A stretch of DNA of 64,000 bases from Pontibacter arcticus (GCF_003284895.1 NZ_QMDV01000003.1:64501-128500), one strand, 5' to 3'; shown: positions 1 to 8,774, counted from the stretch's first letter. Notes: generated from the sequence alone by a model not told the origin. Program-made: numbers and translations.

Positions 1-879
1 GCCATTGATGCCTATAACCCAAACGAAGAACTAATTGGCTGGGTACGTAAACATGGCATTACAACTATAAATACAGGGCATGCGCCCGGAGCAATTGCAA
101 GCGGACAGTTAATGGCTCTGAAAACATCTGCTGGCGGCTTTAGTACATTGCTCGATACGACAACGATGGTAGCGTTTACACTAGGCTCGTCGGTAGGAGA
201 GAACTACAACTCACCAAAAACACCCGCCAAAGGTGTAGCCATGTTACGGGCAGAGTTACAGGCAGCACAGGTTTACGCCAAAAAAATGGGCAATGGCGAT
301 GCAACCAAACGCCCGGACCGCAACCTGAAACTGGAAGCCCTAGCCGGAGTAGTAAGCGGAAAGTATAAAGCACTGATCACAGCCAATAAAGCACAGGATA
401 TTATGGGTGCGCTGCGTTTAGCAAAAGAGTTTAACCTGAATATGGTGTTGGATGGTGCAGCTGAAGCTTATTTACTGGTAAATGAAATAAAAGCGGCCGG
501 CATACCAGTTGTCGTTCACCCAACGATGTCGCGGGCATACGGCGAAACCAAAAATATCTCTTTCGAGACGGCAGCTACACTTTCTAAAGCAGGCATACCC
601 GTGGCGATACAAAGCGGGTTTGAAGCTTATGTGCCGCGAGCGCGTGTTATACTGTTCGAAGCGGGCGTAGCTGTAGCAAATGGCATGCAGCCAGAGCAGG
701 CGCTGGCTGCTATCACAACAACCCCGGCCAAAATAATAGGGCAGGATAAGCGCGTAGGGTCACTGGAAAAAGGCAAAGATGCCGATATCGTGCTATTTGA
801 TGGAGATCCTTTTGAATATACCTCTCATGTATGCACTGTAATTGTGGATGGTAAAGTAGTGAGCGAAGAGTGTATGTAA
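1..879 (+). CDS. Amidohydrolase family protein (5' truncated by window edge)
   Basis: The reading frame is open from base 1, so only the C-terminal ~292 residues are present. The text resembles the C-terminal half of imidazolonepropionase-like, metal-dependent amidohydrolases: a VVVHPTMSRAYGETKN stretch, then the typical end with TTTPAKIIGQDKRVGSLEKGKDADIVLFDGDPF, split here across residues that form the closing beta-sandwich. Family members hydrolyse cyclic amide or peptide-like bonds and many in Bacteroidota are exported, but the N-terminus and any signal peptide lie outside the window. The substrate cannot be told. A hairpin terminator follows 24 bases after the stop, so this is the last gene of its unit. 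Confidence 0.85.
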   Translation, partial: AIDAYNPNEELIGWVRKHGITTINTGHAPGAIASGQLMALKTSAGGFSTLLDTTTMVAFTLGSSVGENYNSPKTPAKGVAMLRAELQAAQVYAKKMGNGDATKRPDRNLKLEALAGVVSGKYKALITANKAQDIMGALRLAKEFNLNMVLDGAAEAYLLVNEIKAAGIPVVVHPTMSRAYGETKNISFETAATLSKAGIPVAIQSGFEAYVPRARVILFEAGVAVANGMQPEQALAAITTTPAKIIGQDKRVGSLEKGKDADIVLFDGDPFEYTSHVCTVIVDGKVVSEECM

Positions 880-903
880 CCCATTATAATAACTGATGCT
901 GCT

Positions 904-945
904 CATAAAAATGCCTGTTCGATTTTACGTGCAGGCATTTTTATG
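904..945 (+). terminator. Intrinsic terminator after the amidohydrolase gene
   Basis: A 14-bp perfect stem (904-917 with 932-945) with a 14-base loop; the descending arm contains five Ts. It closes the amidohydrolase gene that ends at 879. Confidence 0.75.
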
Positions 946-974
946 GGTGATTTCTTAAGCTGAACAGAAACAAC

Positions 975-1040
975 AAAGTATAGATTTATACTTTAAGTAG
1001 CAGTTATACTTTAGCTAAGTATAAACTCCCAGTAAGTATA
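975..1040. repeat. Dense cluster of the AAGTATA/TATACTT motif
   Basis: Five copies of AAGTATA or its complement lie in 66 bases of the 396-base gap before the aldolase gene. This is the densest example of a motif dispersed through the whole window. No ORF or RNA gene was recognised in the gap 880-1275 apart from the terminator at 904-945 and the promoter near 1227. Confidence 0.7.
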
Positions 1041-1226
1041 GTTAGGCTACAAAGCATAGATCCAGCTGAGCAGATATTTTTAAAAAAATCAAGTATAAAC
1101 GTAACATTTCCGGTGTGTATGAAGTATGCGGTTGCGATAGCAAACCCGATGAAGCTTTAATGCTGTTGCCGGAGCTACCGCTTTATTAAAGAATGGCGAA
1201 AGATTAGGGAGAATACATTTTCATTC

Positions 1227-1235
1227 TATCTTTGC
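1227..1235 (+). promoter_or_regulatory. Bacteroidota -7 promoter element for fbaB
   Basis: TATCTTTGC matches the Bacteroidota sigma consensus TAnnTTTGY exactly and lies 41 bases upstream of the aldolase ATG. The -33 region is not clear. Confidence 0.65.
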
Positions 1236-1275
1236 ACCACTAAATCAAAAGTATACCTCACATATATCAAAACAA

Positions 1276-2334
1276 ATGACGTACGATAACATCGTTTCTT
1301 TACTTGGTTCTGAAGCGGACAGCCTGCTGCAGCATGAAAGCAAAACTATCGCAAAAGAACTGATCCACGCGCCAGGCCCGGATTTCGTAGACAGAATCTT
1401 TGCTCAGTCTAACAGAAGCCCACAGGTACTGCGCAGCTTGCAGCAACTTTTCAACACAGGTCGTTTAGGCAACACTGGTTTCCTTTCCATCCTGCCGGTT
1501 GATCAGGGCATTGAGCACACAGCGGGTGCGTCATTTGCGCCAAACCCTATTTATTTCGACCCAGAGAACATCATTAAACTGGCTATCGAAGGTGGTTGCA
1601 ACGCTGTTGCGACAACATTTGGTAACCTGGCGATGATGTCCAGAAAATACGCACACAAAATTCCGTTCATCGTTAAGATCAACCACAACGAGTTGATGAC
1701 ATACCCGAACAAGTTCGACCAGATCATGTTCGGTTCTGTAGACGAGGCCTGGAACTTAGGTGCAACTGCCGTTGGTGCCACTATTTATTTCGGTTCAGAA
1801 GAATCTTCCCGCCAGATTGTTGAGGTAGCAGAAGCATTCGAGAGAGCACACCAGTTAGGTATGGCTACCATCCTTTGGTGCTATGCGCGTAACAATGCCT
1901 TCAAAAAAGACGGTGTTGATTACCATGTGGCCGCCGACCTTACTGCACAGGCAAACCACCTGGGCGTAACAATTCAGGCAGACATCATCAAGCAGAAATT
2001 ACCGGAGAACAACGGTGGTTTCACGGCTGTAAACTTTGCAAAGTCTCATAAGGCGATGTACGAGATGCTTTCTTCTGATAACCCAATCGACTTAACGCGT
2101 TACCAGGTGGCTAACTGCTACATGGGCCGTGCCGGTCTTATCAACTCTGGTGGCGAGTCTAAAGGCGAGTCTGATTTAGCGGATGCAGTTCGTACAGCTG
2201 TTATCAACAAGCGTGCAGGCGGTATGGGCTTAATATCTGGCCGTAAGGCTTTCCAGAAAGACATGAAAGTTGGTGTTGAGCTATTAAACGCCATTCAGGA
2301 CGTTTATCTGTCAAACGAAATTACATTGGCATAA
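1276..2334 (+). CDS. fbaB: Class I fructose-bisphosphate aldolase (DhnA type)
   Basis: This 352-residue cytoplasmic enzyme cleaves or forms fructose 1,6-bisphosphate in glycolysis and gluconeogenesis. The DhnA/FbaB-type class I family is shown by PVDQGIEH (residues 74-81), the strand ending FIVKINHNE (131-139) and the segment ADIIK, whose K239 aligns with the Schiff-base lysine of archaeal-type class I aldolases. Length matches the family. It is a single-gene unit: a consensus promoter lies at 1227 and a strong hairpin terminator at 2374. The ATG is preceded by AAACAA rather than a Shine-Dalgarno sequence, which is usual in this phylum. The wording of the family motifs makes the assignment firm. 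Confidence 0.93.
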   Translation: MTYDNIVSLLGSEADSLLQHESKTIAKELIHAPGPDFVDRIFAQSNRSPQVLRSLQQLFNTGRLGNTGFLSILPVDQGIEHTAGASFAPNPIYFDPENIIKLAIEGGCNAVATTFGNLAMMSRKYAHKIPFIVKINHNELMTYPNKFDQIMFGSVDEAWNLGATAVGATIYFGSEESSRQIVEVAEAFERAHQLGMATILWCYARNNAFKKDGVDYHVAADLTAQANHLGVTIQADIIKQKLPENNGGFTAVNFAKSHKAMYEMLSSDNPIDLTRYQVANCYMGRAGLINSGGESKGESDLADAVRTAVINKRAGGMGLISGRKAFQKDMKVGVELLNAIQDVYLSNEITLA

Positions 2335-2373
2335 GCATCAGTAGCAGAACTGCTGATAATTAACTATTTTTGT

Positions 2374-2420
2374 GGCCTGCCTTTTTTCGGCGCCTCTCCG
2401 GAGGTGGGAAAAGGCAGGCC
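2374..2420 (+). terminator. Terminator after fbaB
   Basis: A 12-bp perfect stem, GGCCTGCCTTTT at 2374-2385 with its complement at 2409-2420, 39 bases after the fbaB stop. There is no long T-run after the stem, so efficiency is uncertain. Confidence 0.65.
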
Positions 2421-2490
2421 ATTGCCGTTAATTTGCTGTTGCACAACGTATAGCTATAACCCATAAGTGCGGAACGCACCCTGTTAAAGT

Positions 2491-3387
2491 ATGATGCCTT
2501 GGTTTAAAAGAGTAGAAAAAGGAATTAGCACACCCACCGAAGAAAAGAAGGAAACACCTGACGGGCTGTGGTATAAGTGCCCAACTTGCAAAGCCGTAAC
2601 AAGTATGGCCGAGCACCGGAAAAACATGAACACGTGCGTAAAATGTAATTATCATGACCGGATCGGGTCGAAAGAATATTTCGCGATCCTGTTCGATGAC
2701 AACGCATTTACAGAGCTCGATGCGAACATGACATCCGGCGACCCGCTGAACTTTGTGGATACCAAACCATACCCTAACCGTGTGGTGGCTACCGAAAAAG
2801 CGACCGGCCTGAAAGATGCCGTACGCACCGGCTATGGTAACCTGAACGGCCTCCCGATTACGATTGCCTGCATGGACTTTGCTTACATTGGCGGCTCAAT
2901 GGGCTCGGTAGTAGGCGAGAAAATTGCCCGTGCCATAGACCATGCCCGCAAAACACGCACGCCGTTCCTGATGATCTCAAAATCTGGTGGGGCGCGTATG
3001 ATGGAAGCAGGTTTCTCATTGATGCAGATGGCGAAAACTTCGGCTAAACTGGCGCTGCTTTCAGAAGAAAAACTGCCTTATATATCGCTTTTAACCGATC
3101 CTACCACAGGTGGCGTGACAGCTTCATTTGCCATGCTCGGCGATTTTAACATTGCAGAGCCAGGCGCACTGATCGGTTTTGCGGGCCCGCGCGTTATCAA
3201 AGAAACCATCGGTAAAGATCTGCCAAAAGGGTTCCAGAGTGCAGAGTTTGTACTGGAGCACGGTTTCCTTGATTTTATAGTGGATAGAAAAGAACTCAAA
3301 AACAGGTTATCTGATCTGTTAAGTATGCTCGAGTCAAAAGATGCAGTTGCTGACTCTAAAACAGCAAGAGCGGCAAAACTGTCTTAA
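2491..3387 (+). CDS. accD: Acetyl-CoA carboxylase carboxyltransferase subunit beta
   Basis: The 298-residue beta subunit of the acetyl-CoA carboxyltransferase moves the carboxyl group from biotin to acetyl-CoA in the first step of fatty-acid synthesis. The N-terminal four-cysteine zinc ribbon is complete (C30, C33, C49, C52). The crotonase-like carboxyltransferase domain follows, with the [10 protein letters not shown] oxyanion segment and [17 protein letters not shown]. Its partner accA is not in the window. Two ATG codons stand in tandem at the start; the first was chosen. It is monocistronic, with a terminator directly downstream at 3407. Confidence 0.95.
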   Translation: MMPWFKRVEKGISTPTEEKKETPDGLWYKCPTCKAVTSMAEHRKNMNTCVKCNYHDRIGSKEYFAILFDDNAFTELDANMTSGDPLNFVDTKPYPNRVVATEKATGLKDAVRTGYGNLNGLPITIACMDFAYIGGSMGSVVGEKIARAIDHARKTRTPFLMISKSGGARMMEAGFSLMQMAKTSAKLALLSEEKLPYISLLTDPTTGGVTASFAMLGDFNIAEPGALIGFAGPRVIKETIGKDLPKGFQSAEFVLEHGFLDFIVDRKELKNRLSDLLSMLESKDAVADSKTARAAKLS

Positions 3388-3406
3388 GTTAAAAGTATAC
3401 GATCCT

Positions 3407-3447
3407 ATAGCAAAAGCCCGTTGTACCATGCAACGGGCTTTTGCTAT
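3407..3447 (+). terminator. Terminator after accD
   Basis: A 17-bp perfect stem (3407-3423 with 3431-3447) and a 7-base loop TACCATG, 19 bases after the accD stop. The stem is symmetrical, with A and T stretches, but no T-run follows. Confidence 0.75.
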
Positions 3448-3627
3448 TATAGGTGTCAGGTTTATACTTGGTTGATGTTCTGTTATGATGAATTTATAGC
3501 CTGAATATCTGAATCGGGTAATATACGGCGCAACCACAGTAATTTTGGCACTAGTATTGTAAAGCTGCAGGTAGGCGCCCTGGAAGGCGGCTACTAAAAA
3601 AAATCATTATTGCTTATTCGTACAAAC

Positions 3628-4371
3628 ATGAAAATTTTAAACTTATCACTTACCTCGCTTTTGGCTGCTACTATGCTGTTCTCTTCTTGCCAGGCCACCC
3701 GCCCGGCTGCAGGAACTACAGCTGGCACCTCAACAGAAACAACAGAAAACGGCACCGATAAGCCAGGCATGAAAAAGACAACCAAAGGCGGCCTGATAGG
3801 TGCTGGAGGTGGCGCCGTAATTGGCGGTATAATCGGGAACAGGTTAGGCAACACAGCGGCTGGTGCTATTGTGGGTGCTGCCGTTGGTGGCGCAACCGGA
3901 GCCGTAATTGGCCGTCGCATGGACAAGCAAGCCGAAGAACTGGAGAAAAGTATGGAAAACGCGAAAGTAGAGCGTGTAGGCGAAGCCATCCGTGTTAATT
4001 TCGATTCAGGAATTTTGTTTGCTGTGAACTCTGCGGAGTTAAGTGCTGCCGCCAAAAAAGATATCCAGAAGCTGGCCGAAACCTTAAAAAGCTATGATGG
4101 CACGAACGTAATCATTGAAGGCCACACCGATAACACCGGTGGCTATGAGCTGAACCAACGTTTATCTGAGCGCCGTGCCGATGCGGTTGCAGCATATGCG
4201 CGCACCCTGGGTGTGGAAGGCAGCCGCCTTCAATCAAAAGGCTATAGCTACGACCAGCCAATCGCAGATAATACAACTGCATCTGGTCGCCAGCAAAACC
4301 GCCGTGTAGAGATCATCATCGTAGCAAACGAAGAGTTGAAGAATGCTGCAGAAAGCGGCCAGGTAAAATAA
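3628..4371 (+). CDS. Glycine-zipper/OmpA-domain lipoprotein, copy 1
   Basis: A 247-residue envelope protein. It opens with a lipoprotein signal peptide ending in LFSSC, so the mature protein is probably lipid-anchored. A Gly/Ala-rich zipper segment (GLIGAGGGAVIGGIIG and GAIVGAAVGGATGAVIG) follows, then an OmpA-like peptidoglycan-binding domain with IEGHTDNTGG and NQRLSERRADAV. The role is probably anchoring the outer membrane to peptidoglycan; no specific function can be given. The start at 3628 is preferred over an upstream in-frame TTG at 3610 because it begins directly with the signal peptide. The next gene downstream is a paralog with the same layout, and each copy has its own terminator. 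Confidence 0.88.
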   Translation: MKILNLSLTSLLAATMLFSSCQATRPAAGTTAGTSTETTENGTDKPGMKKTTKGGLIGAGGGAVIGGIIGNRLGNTAAGAIVGAAVGGATGAVIGRRMDKQAEELEKSMENAKVERVGEAIRVNFDSGILFAVNSAELSAAAKKDIQKLAETLKSYDGTNVIIEGHTDNTGGYELNQRLSERRADAVAAYARTLGVEGSRLQSKGYSYDQPIADNTTASGRQQNRRVEIIIVANEELKNAAESGQVK

Positions 4372-4376
4372 AAACA

Positions 4377-4424
4377 TACTTTATAAATGCCTGTAGCTGT
4401 ATAGTGGCAGGCATTTATAAAGTA
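4377..4424 (+). terminator. Terminator between the two OmpA paralogs
   Basis: A 17-bp perfect stem (TACTTTATAAATGCCTG at 4377-4393 with 4408-4424), beginning 5 bases after the stop of copy 1. The right arm runs into an AAGTATAAA motif. It indicates separate transcription of the two paralogs. Confidence 0.75.
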
Positions 4425-4665
4425 TAAACTAAGTGCTGTTAATAACTTTATAAGTTGTTCTGATTACCAGGCTAAAGTTTTTTTAGAGGCAAGTATAAAA
4501 TATAGTAGATATAAGTTGTTAAGGCTCAGGATACAGCTAAAATTATGTACTTCTGCTGGGTGCAACTGTATAGAGAACCGAAAATTAATCGAAACATTTT
4601 AGCGTTAGAAGAGTAATATGCTCTGAATCTGACATGAATTAGTTGGAGATTTAAAATTAGAAATT

Positions 4666-5373
4666 ATGAAAAACCTAAGAAATTATTTATCAGTTTTTGC
4701 CTTGATCGGCATTCTTTCTACATCTTGTACTACAGGCCAGCAAACTGGCACATCAGATACACAAAACAGAGGCATGAGTAAAACAGCAAAAGGCGGCATT
4801 ATTGGTGCTGGCTCCGGAGCTGTAGTGGGTGGCGTAGTTGGCCGCATTGCAGGTAACACTGCTGCAGGCGCTATTATTGGTGCTGCCGTTGGTGGTACAA
4901 CAGGTGCTGTAATTGGCCGCCGTATGGATAAGCAAGCCGAAGAGCTGCGTCGCGACCTTGAAAATGCAAAAGTTGAACGTGTAGGGGAAGGTATCAAGAT
5001 CACATTCGATTCCGGTATCCTGTTCCAGACAAACTCAGCAGCGTTGCAATCCGGTGCTAAAACCGAAATTTCTAAGTTGGCTGAAACACTTCAGAAATAC
5101 CCTGATACCAACGTACTGATCGAAGGCCACACAGACAACACTGGCGGCAGAGATCTGAACCAGCGTTTATCTGAAAGCCGTGCGCAATCTGTTGCTGATT
5201 ATGCCGCTTCTGTTGGCGTAGATCGTAGCCGTATGACGACAAAAGGATATGCGTTCGATCAGCCAATTGCTGACAACTCTACTGTTGAAGGCCGTACGCA
5301 AAACCGTCGTGTAGAGATCGCGATCTTTGCAAACGAGAAAATGAAGAAAGCTGCCGAAAAAGGCCAGTTATAA
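4666..5373 (+). CDS. Glycine-zipper/OmpA-domain lipoprotein, copy 2
   Basis: A 235-residue paralog of the preceding gene with the same order: lipoprotein signal ending LSTSC, glycine zipper (GGIIGAGSGAVVGGVVG, GAIIGAAVGGTTGAVIG), then an OmpA domain with IEGHTDNTGG and NRRVEIAIFANEKMKKAAEKG. The zipper-to-OmpA junction (RRMDKQAEEL followed by ENAKVERVGE) is nearly identical in both copies, while the N-terminal linker differs. This indicates an old tandem duplication with conserved core domains. The 294-base gap before it holds the terminator of copy 1 and several TATAA-rich stretches, so it probably has its own promoter, although none matches the consensus well. Confidence 0.88.
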   Translation: MKNLRNYLSVFALIGILSTSCTTGQQTGTSDTQNRGMSKTAKGGIIGAGSGAVVGGVVGRIAGNTAAGAIIGAAVGGTTGAVIGRRMDKQAEELRRDLENAKVERVGEGIKITFDSGILFQTNSAALQSGAKTEISKLAETLQKYPDTNVLIEGHTDNTGGRDLNQRLSESRAQSVADYAASVGVDRSRMTTKGYAFDQPIADNSTVEGRTQNRRVEIAIFANEKMKKAAEKGQL

Positions 5374-5400
5374 GAAGATTCTGATTTTTTGATTTTTTTT

Positions 5401-5434
5401 CCAGCCGTTCCTGCAAAGGGCGGCTGGTTTTTTT
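5401..5434 (+). terminator. Terminator after OmpA copy 2
   Basis: A CCAGCCG/CGGCTGG stem (5401-5407 with 5421-5427) followed by seven Ts (5428-5434) and preceded by an AT-rich run. It may also serve the convergent DUF2238 gene. Confidence 0.85.
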
Positions 5435-5515
5435 ATGCCTATACTTTACTGTCCTGATTTGAATAGCTGCAAAGTACAAACGAAGTATAAATACGATTTC
5501 AGGAAAGTATAAAGC

Positions 5516-6154
5516 TTACCTGACTTTGTTACGGCGAAGCAGAAAGGTTATAAGCAGGGCAGTTATACTTCCGGCTACGGCCAGCGCTACATCTTTCTGG
5601 GCATCCCAGATATCGCCCTGCATCCCTAGGAAATCCATGCCGGCCTGCCCGCCTTTGTACACCCAATCGGCCACCATCCATTCGGCCAGTTCATACACCG
5701 CACTTAAAGATAAAGTAAGCTCTACGGGCAAAATATAAGTCCATAGGTTGGGCAGCTTAAAACCGGCGGCCAGCACTTCGTGTATGGGGTACGTTAACAG
5801 CAGGCCAAAGCCCAAATGCACCAGCCGGTCGTAGGGGTTGCGGTTTAAGTTATAGGTTTGTTGCAGCCATTCGCCGAGCGGGTTACTGGCATATTGGTGC
5901 TGGCTGCCATACATGTGCAACATCAGGAAAAGCAGAATCAACGTATAGCTGGCATCCGAAAACCGGAAAATATTATAAAAAGCAATCAGGAAAATGAATA
6001 GCGAAACAGTAAGTACATTTTCGGTTGCCCAGTTACCGGGGTCAGGTGTGGTGAGGCCGGTAAAAACCAGGAAGGCCGTAAAAAACAAGCAATAAGCAAT
6101 GTGCAGCGGTTGTTGTAGAAAAGGCACTTTGGCAGCTTGTTTCAGGGAGATCAT
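5516..6154 (-). CDS. DUF2238 (YjdF-like) membrane protein
   Basis: A 212-residue integral membrane protein with about six hydrophobic segments. It carries the family's conserved texts NPYDRLVHLGFGLLLTYPIHE near the middle (given here as one run broken by the membrane edge), YELAEWMVADW and the end motif GMQGDIWDAQKDVALA. DUF2238/YjdF proteins are widespread and their biochemical role is unknown. The gene is convergent with the OmpA pair and shares the intergenic terminator at 5401. It is followed on the same strand, 131 bases upstream, by the metallo-hydrolase gene; a weak 10-bp hairpin (6176-6185 with 6213-6222) lies in between. Confidence 0.85.
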   Translation of the reverse strand: MISLKQAAKVPFLQQPLHIAYCLFFTAFLVFTGLTTPDPGNWATENVLTVSLFIFLIAFYNIFRFSDASYTLILLFLMLHMYGSQHQYASNPLGEWLQQTYNLNRNPYDRLVHLGFGLLLTYPIHEVLAAGFKLPNLWTYILPVELTLSLSAVYELAEWMVADWVYKGGQAGMDFLGMQGDIWDAQKDVALAVAGSITALLITFLLRRNKVR

Positions 6155-6285
6155 ATAGGTTATTCGGGTTAGTATGGGATAGTAACCAGCAGCATGTATA
6201 CTTGTTCAACTTTTACTATCCCGGCTTTTGCACTTACGCAAATGCTGCATCCAAGGTATCTGGAGTGTAAAGTAGCTTCTGAGCC

Positions 6286-6978
6286 TTACGCCATAAAATC
6301 CTGTTGGTAAAATACCAGCCTGATCGGGTTGTCGTCGGGGCTTTTGGTAGGGTCGCAGTGGTAACCAAACATATCCACGCCGTTCATGTAGGGCAGCAGT
6401 TTTTTGTAATACGTATGGCCCGTATTGTCTGCTTCAAAAGTGATGTCGTGGAAAACGCAGGTTCTTTTGGGCGGCATCCGTTCCAGTTTGTTGAAAAGGA
6501 TTTCAGGCTTCGCCAGATCGCCGGAGTACACCAGGCGGCTCTCTTCGGAATCAAAAATGTAAGAAAAAGTCTGGTAGCCTTCCGAATGGTAGGCATACGT
6601 ATCCACGGCTGTAATCCCTTCAAACTGATCGAGCGGCACAAACTCTGCATACTTATCCGGGTCTTTTAGTTGTATCTCCAAGAAAGTATAAAGCTGCTGC
6701 TTAAACTGTTCGTTCGGGTATAAAATAAGCGGCCGTTTGGCGCCATCCAGTATACTTTTGTGGAGTAGTAAGTTGGCCAGGCTGCCGCTATGGTCGTTGT
6801 GCAGGTGCGTGAGCAGGATATGATCTACTTTGTGAAGCAGGTTTTTCTGGACAAGGGCAGGGTAAACCGTAAAGCCACAATCAAGAAGCAGGTTCAGACT
6901 CCTGAACTCCAATATGGCTGCAGAATTAAGGTAATCTGTATCGAAGGCGCCACCCGTACCTAAAAATTTTATTTGCAT
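6286..6978 (-). CDS. MBL-fold metallo-hydrolase (ribonuclease Z-like)
   Basis: A 230-residue metallo-beta-lactamase-fold hydrolase. The metal-binding signature HLHNDHSG is at about residues 58-65, with later ligands in YSGDLAKPE and the closing GYHCDPT. The N-terminal MQIKFLGTGGAFDTDYLNSA resembles the RNase Z/phosphodiesterase branch of the fold rather than antibiotic-hydrolysing enzymes. The protein is shorter than full RNase Z and the exosite arm is not evident, so the substrate is unknown. It has no signal peptide and should be cytoplasmic. Confidence 0.85.
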   Translation of the reverse strand: MQIKFLGTGGAFDTDYLNSAAILEFRSLNLLLDCGFTVYPALVQKNLLHKVDHILLTHLHNDHSGSLANLLLHKSILDGAKRPLILYPNEQFKQQLYTFLEIQLKDPDKYAEFVPLDQFEGITAVDTYAYHSEGYQTFSYIFDSEESRLVYSGDLAKPEILFNKLERMPPKRTCVFHDITFEADNTGHTYYKKLLPYMNGVDMFGYHCDPTKSPDDNPIRLVFYQQDFMA

Positions 6979-7183
6979 TATCTTCTGTGTTAGTCCTTTA
7001 CCTGTCCAAAAAAAGTAACAAGAACATATAGCGCTATAAAATGCAAAAAGTTGTACTTTAAAGTATAAACTAGTGCATTTTTATTTAAATTCAGCAGGAA
7101 ACAAGAGCTTTGCAGCATGGGCCGAGGGGATAAACTCATTTAAAACGCGTGCGTAAAGTATAAATCCAATTTATGATTTACCC

Positions 7184-7897
7184 ATGGATGCACACGAACT
7201 ATCCGGCCGCGAAAAAGCATTGCTGACGCACGAAACCCTGAACCAGACCTATAAGCGGCTTACACTAGATAACAGCCGGCGCACGCCCATGCACGAGCTG
7301 ATCAGTACCATGCTGTCGCACCGCACCACGCATGCCGACGAAGTAATGGCCTATAATACCATGCTGGAACGGTTCGGAGATTGGGAAGGCGTGATGCAGG
7401 CCGATACCGCTGAAATGGCAGATGCGATCAAAACAACCCGCTACCCCGACCAGAAAGTGCCGCAGATACAGGAAACGCTCCGCATCATAAAAGAAGAAAG
7501 AGGCGAGATCGAAATCGAGTTTCTCAGAGATATTCCAGTTGCGGATGCTATGGCCTGGCTGACAAAACTACCGGGCGTTGGCCCAAAAACCGCTACACTA
7601 TTACTGCTCTTTAACTTTAAAAAACCGGTGCTGCCCGTAGATACGCATGTGTTCCGGGTGAGTCAGCGGGTTGGTATAATCGGGGCAAAAGTAACAGCCA
7701 ACAAAGCCCACGACCTGTTGCTGCAAATGCTCCCACCAGACCCCGAAGAATTATTTAATTTCCATAAGCATTTGTTCTGGCATGGGCAGCGCATCTGCAC
7801 ATGGTATACGCCTAAATGCGAGGAGTGTGTACTCAACAGTTTCTGTAATTATTACCAGGATGTACGCGCAAAGGGGATTGATAAAAAGGCGGCGTAG
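7184..7897 (+). CDS. Endonuclease III-like DNA glycosylase/AP lyase
   Basis: A 237-residue HhH-GPD base-excision repair enzyme. The helix-hairpin-helix LPGVGPKTA carries the lysine used for beta-elimination (K135), and the catalytic aspartate is in VDTHVFRV (D153). The C-terminal 4Fe-4S loop has the classic spacing C-x6-C-x2-C-x5-C (C205, C212, C215, C221). The motif that in E. coli Nth reads LLSAQATD is here MLSHRTTHAD, so the substrate range may differ from thymine-glycol glycosylase, and nth is not assigned firmly. A candidate attC-like site begins 13 bases after its stop. Confidence 0.88.
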   Translation: MDAHELSGREKALLTHETLNQTYKRLTLDNSRRTPMHELISTMLSHRTTHADEVMAYNTMLERFGDWEGVMQADTAEMADAIKTTRYPDQKVPQIQETLRIIKEERGEIEIEFLRDIPVADAMAWLTKLPGVGPKTATLLLLFNFKKPVLPVDTHVFRVSQRVGIIGAKVTANKAHDLLLQMLPPDPEELFNFHKHLFWHGQRICTWYTPKCEECVLNSFCNYYQDVRAKGIDKKAA

Positions 7898-7910
7898 GGT
7901 GCGGGTAGTA

Positions 7911-7977
7911 GTATAACGGTCTCGTATAAACAACGTGCTAGGCCGTTGGCCGTGGCATGTTTATACAATGTTAGCTG
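7911..7977 (-). mobile_element. attC-like recombination site candidate
   Basis: A 67-base imperfect palindrome. The outer arms contain TAAC (7914-7917) and GTTA (7970-7973). The inner arms GTATAAAC (7924-7931) and GTTTATAC (7959-7966) pair perfectly, and a central GGCC-GTT-GGCC sits at 7941-7951. The spacers between inner and outer arms differ in length on the two sides, as in integron attC sites. The stop codon of the AT-rich gene on the minus strand lies inside the right arm, matching the gene-then-attC order of integron cassettes. The 7-base cores do not fully match the classical RYYYAAC/GTTRRRY consensus, so the call is tentative. Confidence 0.4.
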
Positions 7978-8716
7978 TTGTTTTTTCTTCCTCCTCTAGT
8001 TGTTTTAATCTAGTATTAATTAATTCCCGCATATCCACCATTGATTTATGGACTTTTTTATATTGTGTTAGACTTTCTTTTCGATGCTTATTAGTTAACT
8101 TATCAAGGTCAATAAGTAGTTTTTCTTTCAACTGTCGCTGTGTATCAGGAGAATCTTTTGCAAATTCATTTTCTGATTCAAATATTGAGTATACCCAGTA
8201 AACTTCTGTTAAAGCTCTATCCGTAATACCTTCAAGGTCTAATATTCCAACATTTAGATTCATTTTAGTGTTGAGAAATTCTTGGTCGTGTATAAAAAGC
8301 TCTAAATGAGCTTCAGCCAAATCACATTCATATTGTCTTTTACCGAACTCTATTGAAACATTATTTAAATCTTTATAATTATCTAATTTGTAAGTGGTAA
8401 AAGTAAATCTGACAATTGAAAATAACCAAGCTGAAATCTTTCTATTAAAATCTAAAATAGCTTCTCTTTCAGCATTTTTAAGATTTATTTTATGTTGATT
8501 ATAAAATGATAACTGAGCTTTTAAAAATTCATTTTGTTGCAATAAATCAGATTTTATATTTTCTACAATTTCAGTAATTTCTCCGATATCTTCTTTCGTA
8601 GCTTGATTTGCGCCTTTAGTTTCAAAATATTTAGGCCAATAACTCCTTAGTGAGTAAAATATAAATAAGGACACTAAAATTGTTATTAGATTAATAAATA
8701 TTTCTTGGAATGTCAT
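7961..8716 (-). CDS. Hypothetical membrane-anchored protein, AT-rich, probably acquired
   Basis: A 251-residue protein of unrecognised family. An N-terminal transmembrane segment (about residues 6-25) is followed by a charged, largely helical cytoplasmic part with Glu/Lys-rich coiled-coil-like stretches, and the C-terminal tail contains EEEEK. Base composition is far more AT-rich than both neighbours, suggesting horizontal transfer. Outward-facing related sequences of the type AACAGCT...GTATAAAC lie at both ends (7959-7981 and 8734-8754). The gene sits alone between a DNA-repair gene and LD-carboxypeptidase, with the stop codon inside a palindrome. Membrane anchoring plus a coiled coil is seen in several kinds of accessory protein, so no function is proposed. 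Confidence 0.7.
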   Translation of the reverse strand: MTFQEIFINLITILVSLFIFYSLRSYWPKYFETKGANQATKEDIGEITEIVENIKSDLLQQNEFLKAQLSFYNQHKINLKNAEREAILDFNRKISAWLFSIVRFTFTTYKLDNYKDLNNVSIEFGKRQYECDLAEAHLELFIHDQEFLNTKMNLNVGILDLEGITDRALTEVYWVYSIFESENEFAKDSPDTQRQLKEKLLIDLDKLTNKHRKESLTQYKKVHKSMVDMRELINTRLKQLEEEEKTTANIV

Positions 8717-8733
8717 TTTTTATATTTTAAATA

Positions 8734-8774
8734 ACAGCTGACTATAGTATAAACGTAATCTATTTCGTTTATAC
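8734..8774. repeat. Hairpin at the 5' border of the AT-rich gene
   Basis: GTATAAACG at 8747-8755 pairs with CGTTTATAC at 8766-8774 (9 bp, 10-base loop). The bases before it read AACAGCTGACTATA, resembling the opposite border read outward on the minus strand (AACAGCTAACATT then GTATAAAC). The two borders are therefore inverted relatives enclosing the AT-rich gene. Confidence 0.55.

Noticed and set aside
3594..4055. A 153-codon minus-strand ORF opposite OmpA copy 1
   Set aside because: Pro/Ala-rich complement of the glycine zipper. The paralog at 4666 gives a similar artefact (4683-5003), which confirms that it is a shadow.
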